From positions 128,295 through 162,341 of the forward strand of contig BMAT01009615.1 in assembly GCA_019649035.1 (NCBI GenBank): a DNA stretch of 34,047 nt, read 5' to 3'. Position 1 is the first letter of the stretch. Each line of letters opens with the position of its first letter. Position numbers and translations under genes: made by a program. The notes beneath the pieces are model-generated. The model worked only from the letters and a program-made list of their open reading frames with translations. It was not told where the DNA came from and did not search any database. This stretch comes from Elysia marginata. Taxonomy: Eukaryota; Mollusca; Gastropoda; Plakobranchidae. Below are positions 30,190-34,047 of this stretch, in pieces.

Positions 30190-33100
30190 GTAAGCATACC
30201 AAGACAGCTGGTACGTTTATTTTTATCTCCTATAAAATCATTTGTTCTTTTTTTTAACATTATATATATATATATGTGTGTGTGTTTGTTTTGAATAGAT
30301 TATCAATTGTTTACAAGGCATTTTTTATGTATTAATGTCTTAATTATGTCTTAGATCACCAGAAAAGTTTGTCCTGTGATTCGTTACTGACAAGTACCAG
30401 GAAGAAAAAGGTAGAAAACCAAATAAACCTATGGTATTATCAAATGACAGGTTTCCCATAGGCAACTAAGGAGAAATTGGGAAGTAGTAATAGTATAATA
30501 GGAAGGATTTCCTCAGAGTGCTGCTTTCCTAGCTAAGCCTGTATTTTAGCCTATTTCATACTCATAGTGGCAAATTTTCTGTGAATTTTACTATTTTTTA
30601 GGAGAAAAAAGTTCCTTTGCAGTGAAACAGAAGAGTGTAATAGTATACCAATAGTGGGACGCCGCACCCCAGTGTTGAAATCCTGCCATATAATATATTG
30701 CATGTGTATATACAATCATAAGGTGAACAAATATTAGGGGCAGAAAGAATACAATCAACAGTGGATTCTGCTTAGGACAGACTAAGGGGAAAAGAGAACT
30801 TTTTGTGTAGCCCTAAGAGAAATGTAGCAAGTTTCCCCCAATCGGGAATGAGATTAGCGGGAAAACAAGAGTTATCGTTCCTGGTTGAAAGGTCGTGTCC
30901 AACATAGGACCTAAAAACAATGCTGTCTTAGCGTTATCAACGACACAATACTTCTATTTTTTAATTCACTTGAATTACCTTCATCCATTCTAAGTAAAAA
31001 TTGCAGAGATTTTTAATGTGATGTTTGCACATTTTGCAAGTAAACACTCAATTTATCTAAACTACGTTGTCTTTTTTAAAGTTATACATGCGGCGATCTG
31101 CGGCTCCTCTTCTTTATCTTTGTTACTATTTTTTTTAATTGTACCCCAATATATGTAAAATTGATCTAATTATGAAATAAGATAATAAACGACACCTTTT
31201 GTTAGACAGGTCTTTCCGACTTAACTGACACGGTGCTGGTAAACATAATATGGTGAATAAAATTGATAGGTCTAGATCTCTTTAGGAGTGGATAAGGAAG
31301 AAAAATCGCTACGTACGTTATGGATAACTTTGACAAAATCCATTCTGGTAAGATTAAAACAATCTGTTAATTTTTAGGCCCACATGCAAAATGTTTATCA
31401 AAACATAACTAGGGGCCTATAGATCAAGAAAATGAAAGGTTTGTAACAGTAAACTTGAAGATTTTTTCTGTCCTTCAAGCATACTATGGATTTTTCACTT
31501 AAGATGCCAAAAGATAGCCATTGTAATTTTTTTTTTGCTACTGCAAAGCCAACTGACATGATCGAGATAGCTCTAAATGAAAGTGTGGGTTCATTCTCAT
31601 AAGTAAAGAAGACCAACATGCAACGGTTTGTTTGGATAGCTGCAGTCAGTCGTTTATGACATTCCCTTTTCTCTTCCTTTCCACACAAAATGGCTCATGT
31701 AAGCATTAGGCTTTTAGTTTTACCAAGAAAAAATATGTATAAAACTTTAGAAGCACGTGACAAAGAGCCAATATGCCACAAACATATTTAATATATAGAG
31801 AATTTAGGCTTTCAAAACAGTGAACAAACAAAAGATATTGCTTTGGCTGAAGAATTTTTCGACATACCAAAGTAAGTTGGTTTATTGTTTTAGATTTCAA
31901 TAGTCAATAATATGATAAATTATCAAGGCAAAACTTAGCAATTTGAAGGAAAAAAAACAATGAAAACTAGAAGAAAAAATGCGCTTAAGCCTTGGCTGCC
32001 TTTCAACCAAGAACGGCTACTCTAATTCTCTCTTGAAATCGCATTCCCGATAGTGAAATTATTTATGAGGCCATTAGTTTTATTTGTACTGTGCAGTCTG
32101 GCTTGTTCAAGTCGCTGCACTGTTTCTTTTATCAGTTTCAATGCTATCACTATCAAGATCACCAATATAATTGACAGCTTCCATCCTTATCGTTGTCGAT
32201 TATTTTTGTTATTTTTTTTTGCAGATACAGTAATTATGACTGCCGCTGTTGCTATATTTGTTTCTACTATCATTCACATTTTTAAACATGTAATGATGCA
32301 TTATTACAATGTTAGGCTGTTGACGGTTGTCAATATTTTTGTTATGTTAATTTGTTATTACTGTATAGCTGAATGTGACTGCTGGTGCTGTTTCTTATTG
32401 TTATCAGCATGTAGGCCTTATGACCATCATTATGCTACTGCTGCTGCCCCTACTACTGCTACTACATGTACTACTACTGCTACTGCCCCTACTGCTACTG
32501 CTACCCCTACTACTACTCCTACTACTACTACTGCTACTACTTTTACTACCACTACTGCTACTAACACCACCACCACTACTACATCTGTTATCACTGTTAG
32601 AGTGTAACCACTACTAAATTAAACAGGAGTGGCAGTAGAGCTGTGTGGATAAGCAAATTAAATTTTTAAATAAATATTATGTAATTCAGCTCTAAAACTA
32701 AGTGCAGACGAAACAAGGAAGCTATTGGCTTAACCTTTGACAAAAAGAAGTAAAAACTTGTAAGGCACTTACATAAATAGGCTCAGGACTAACAATAAAA
32801 GAAAAGCAATAATATAATTTTAAACAATATAAATTATACATGATGGGAACAATAAAGAAAATGTATGAAGATAAAAAAAAAGTATGTGTAGGAAGAAAAA
32901 AATGTAGTCCTACGCCTACCTATAAATCTAGATACCGGTATAAAAAGTGGGTGGGTGGGGGGTACGAAGCGGAAGGGGTCTGTATAATCACGAAAATTTT
33001 GGCAGAAGAAAAAAAAACAATTAAAATTAAAAACGAGAATCATTACACCAAAAAAGAATGTATGAACTAGATCAAGGCCTATCCGTCTGCCTTGGTAAGC

Positions 33101-34018
33101 TTTTTCTTTGTAGGCTGATTTCTTCTCAGGCGAAGAGTGGCCGCTTTGCAGAAAACTGTTTTAAAGAGATTGCAAAGAATATTGTGAGATTAGAAAGCTG
33201 CCTAAGGTTGAGTTGTTAAGGTGGTCGTCATGCAAGTCACCACCACATAGAAAAAATGTAAGGAAGTCGTTGAAAAGTGGTCGACAGTACAGGTGATCAT
33301 TTTAGGTTGTCTGCTTGTCAGGTTTGACTGTATTTCTGTCTCATGTATATCTCCATCAGCTTAACTTTTTTTCTTTTTTTTCTTTTGTTGTTTCTTTTTT
33401 TTTTTATTCTAGGAACCTGCGTCCCCTGAGCCCCCTTCAGAGAGTTCATTTCAACTGCTTGACCTGAAAGATCAAAAGACCGAGGAACCAACCCCAGTGG
33501 AGCTGTTCTCCAAGAGTTCATCCTTTGCTCAAAAGGCATCACCTCAAAGTTCACCTTGCTCTGACGAAGCTTCACACCAGGACCACTTCAGAGATTCACA
33601 CCAATCACAAAGCTTATCGCAAGATCTGTTGACTGGGGCATACCCCCTGTCCTCTCGCTCTGCGTTCTCTGCTTCCTCACGTGACGTCATTCCCGGCAAG
33701 TCAAAGGTTGCCAAGAGGCCCCGGAAGAGAAAACATGATGATCAGGATGTGCCTCATCATACATCTTGGCTTCCAGTTGAACACCCCACATTGTCACCCT
33801 CCCCGGATGAAAATGATTTATTCGGGAAGACCATAGCCCTCCTTCTCAAGAACACTCCTAAAGAACAGAATATCTACGCTCGGAAGCTCATGTATGAAGT
33901 GATGGCTGAAGCCGAGCTGGGTAACCTGTCGAGATTGTCTTATGTTGTTGCCGTGCCTGAACCCACCGCGTCAAAACAAACAAGTCATACTGAGACAAAT
34001 GACTCTGTGTCAGGCTGA
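29785..34018 (+). CDS. MADF-domain protein with BESS-like C-terminus (2 coding exons)
   Basis: A predicted 336-residue nuclear protein. Coding exons are 29785-30189 and 33413-34018, joined in phase 0. The N-terminal MADF domain (about residues 8-110) has the usual aromatic landmarks: FIEMYKSLPALW at the start and HLWYYPYLYFIEDQ at the end, with a basic helix between (FKKELRKVKQ). MADF is a Myb/SANT-related DNA-binding fold. A Ser/Pro-rich middle follows, then a basic stretch KVAKRPRKRKHDD (about residues 230-243), a likely nuclear-localisation signal. Residues about 267-300 (ENDLFGKTIALLLKNTP...) resemble a BESS protein-interaction motif. ATG 29785 has A at -3 and lies 9 bases after an acceptor, so a non-coding exon 1 is expected (ending about 28175). 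Its target genes are unknown. Confidence 0.88.
32434..32600. repeat. (CTA/CTG)n trinucleotide repeat
   Basis: Imperfect ACTACT/GCTACT units, making long Ala/Thr- or Leu-rich frames on the plus strand that are by-products. Confidence 0.93.
33200..33332 (-). mobile_element. MITE fragment with ACAGTCAAACCTG end
   Basis: Read on the minus strand it begins TACAGTCAAACCTGACAAGC and repeats the words GACAACC and CGACCAC, a pattern of pogo-like MITE ends. The opposite inverted repeat is not visible, so it is truncated. Confidence 0.45.
33413..34018 (+). CDS. MADF gene, last coding exon
   Basis: 202 codons including TGA at 34016-34018, after a long T-rich tract and acceptor TTCTAG. It begins EPASPEPPSESSFQLLDLKD and carries the basic NLS-like stretch and the BESS-like segment. 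The 3' UTR continues beyond the window. Confidence 0.92.
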   Translation, partial: EPASPEPPSESSFQLLDLKDQKTEEPTPVELFSKSSSFAQKASPQSSPCSDEASHQDHFRDSHQSQSLSQDLLTGAYPLSSRSAFSASSRDVIPGKSKVAKRPRKRKHDDQDVPHHTSWLPVEHPTLSPSPDENDLFGKTIALLLKNTPKEQNIYARKLMYEVMAEAELGNLSRLSYVVAVPEPTASKQTSHTETNDSVSG

Positions 34019-34047
34019 TGTGTAGCAGACGTGTAACACAAACAAAT

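Larger units (their letters stand above)
30190..33412 (+). other. MADF gene intron 2
   Basis: 3.2 kb, AT-rich. It contains (TA)n(TG)n at about 30260-30290, a (CTA/CTG)n microsatellite (32434-32600) and a MITE end (33200-33332). Open frames within it show only simple-repeat or low-complexity content. Confidence 0.8.

Noticed and set aside
31398-31688. 96-codon minus-strand open frame
   Set aside because: No start context, domain or splice support; low-complexity AT-rich intron DNA.
32053-32607. 184-codon open frame with a hydrophobic start and a Thr/Ala-rich tail
   Set aside because: No ATG at its beginning, no recognisable domain, and the tail is a trinucleotide repeat; it lies in an intron of the MADF gene.
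1-34047. CRISPR arrays, operons or other prokaryotic features
   Set aside because: The window is clearly animal nuclear DNA with spliced genes; the tandem repeats have no spacer structure.

Overview
This window is a piece of an animal nuclear genome: split genes with GT-AG introns, long AT-rich intergenic DNA, many microsatellites, tRNA-derived SINEs, small terminal-inverted-repeat elements and fragments of larger transposons. Clusters of TAGATC words, (TTA)n and (ATC)n tracts and SINE-like units suggest a lophotrochozoan, probably a mollusc and perhaps a gastropod. That placement is an inference from texture and is not proven.

Three protein genes can be supported. (1) Positions 3-2198, plus strand: the 3' part of an Sp-family zinc-finger transcription factor, closest to Sp5/buttonhead, cut by the left edge of the window. 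(2) Positions 18079-26072, minus strand: a phytanoyl-CoA 2-hydroxylase gene (PHYH, peroxisomal alpha-oxidation). I reconstructed eight coding exons plus a probable non-coding first exon ending at 27976. The start exon carries a perfect PTS2 peroxisome-targeting signal and all iron and 2-oxoglutarate ligands are present. One exon edge lies in the assembly gap 23614-23845, and one intron has a GC-AG boundary. (3) Positions 29785-34018, plus strand: a two-coding-exon MADF-domain protein with a basic nuclear-localisation stretch and a C-terminal BESS-like segment, probably a DNA-binding nuclear factor.

Genes 2 and 3 are head to head. Good splice donors of their presumed first exons lie only about 200 bp apart (27976 minus, 28175 plus), so a shared bidirectional promoter is likely. 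It contains three direct half-sites for nuclear receptors, each separated by one base (a double DR1, the PPAR/RXR/HNF4 layout), a TATA box and a CCAAT box. Phytanic acid, the substrate precursor of PHYH, is a known PPAR-alpha/RXR ligand in mammals, so substrate-driven control is a testable idea.

The 2199-18000 interval has no protein gene that I can support. It holds a possible long 3' UTR of the Sp gene, microsatellites, several small inverted-repeat elements, a 29-bp minisatellite next to a CpG-rich block (9230-9440), a 62-bp tandem repeat bearing CCAAT boxes, and two tRNA-derived SINEs. PHYH introns hold further repeats: a non-LTR retrotransposon 3' end, a tyrosine-recombinase fragment and second copies of repeats seen in the intergenic region. 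Two local duplications affect PHYH directly, one doubling a splice acceptor and one doubling the stop-codon region.
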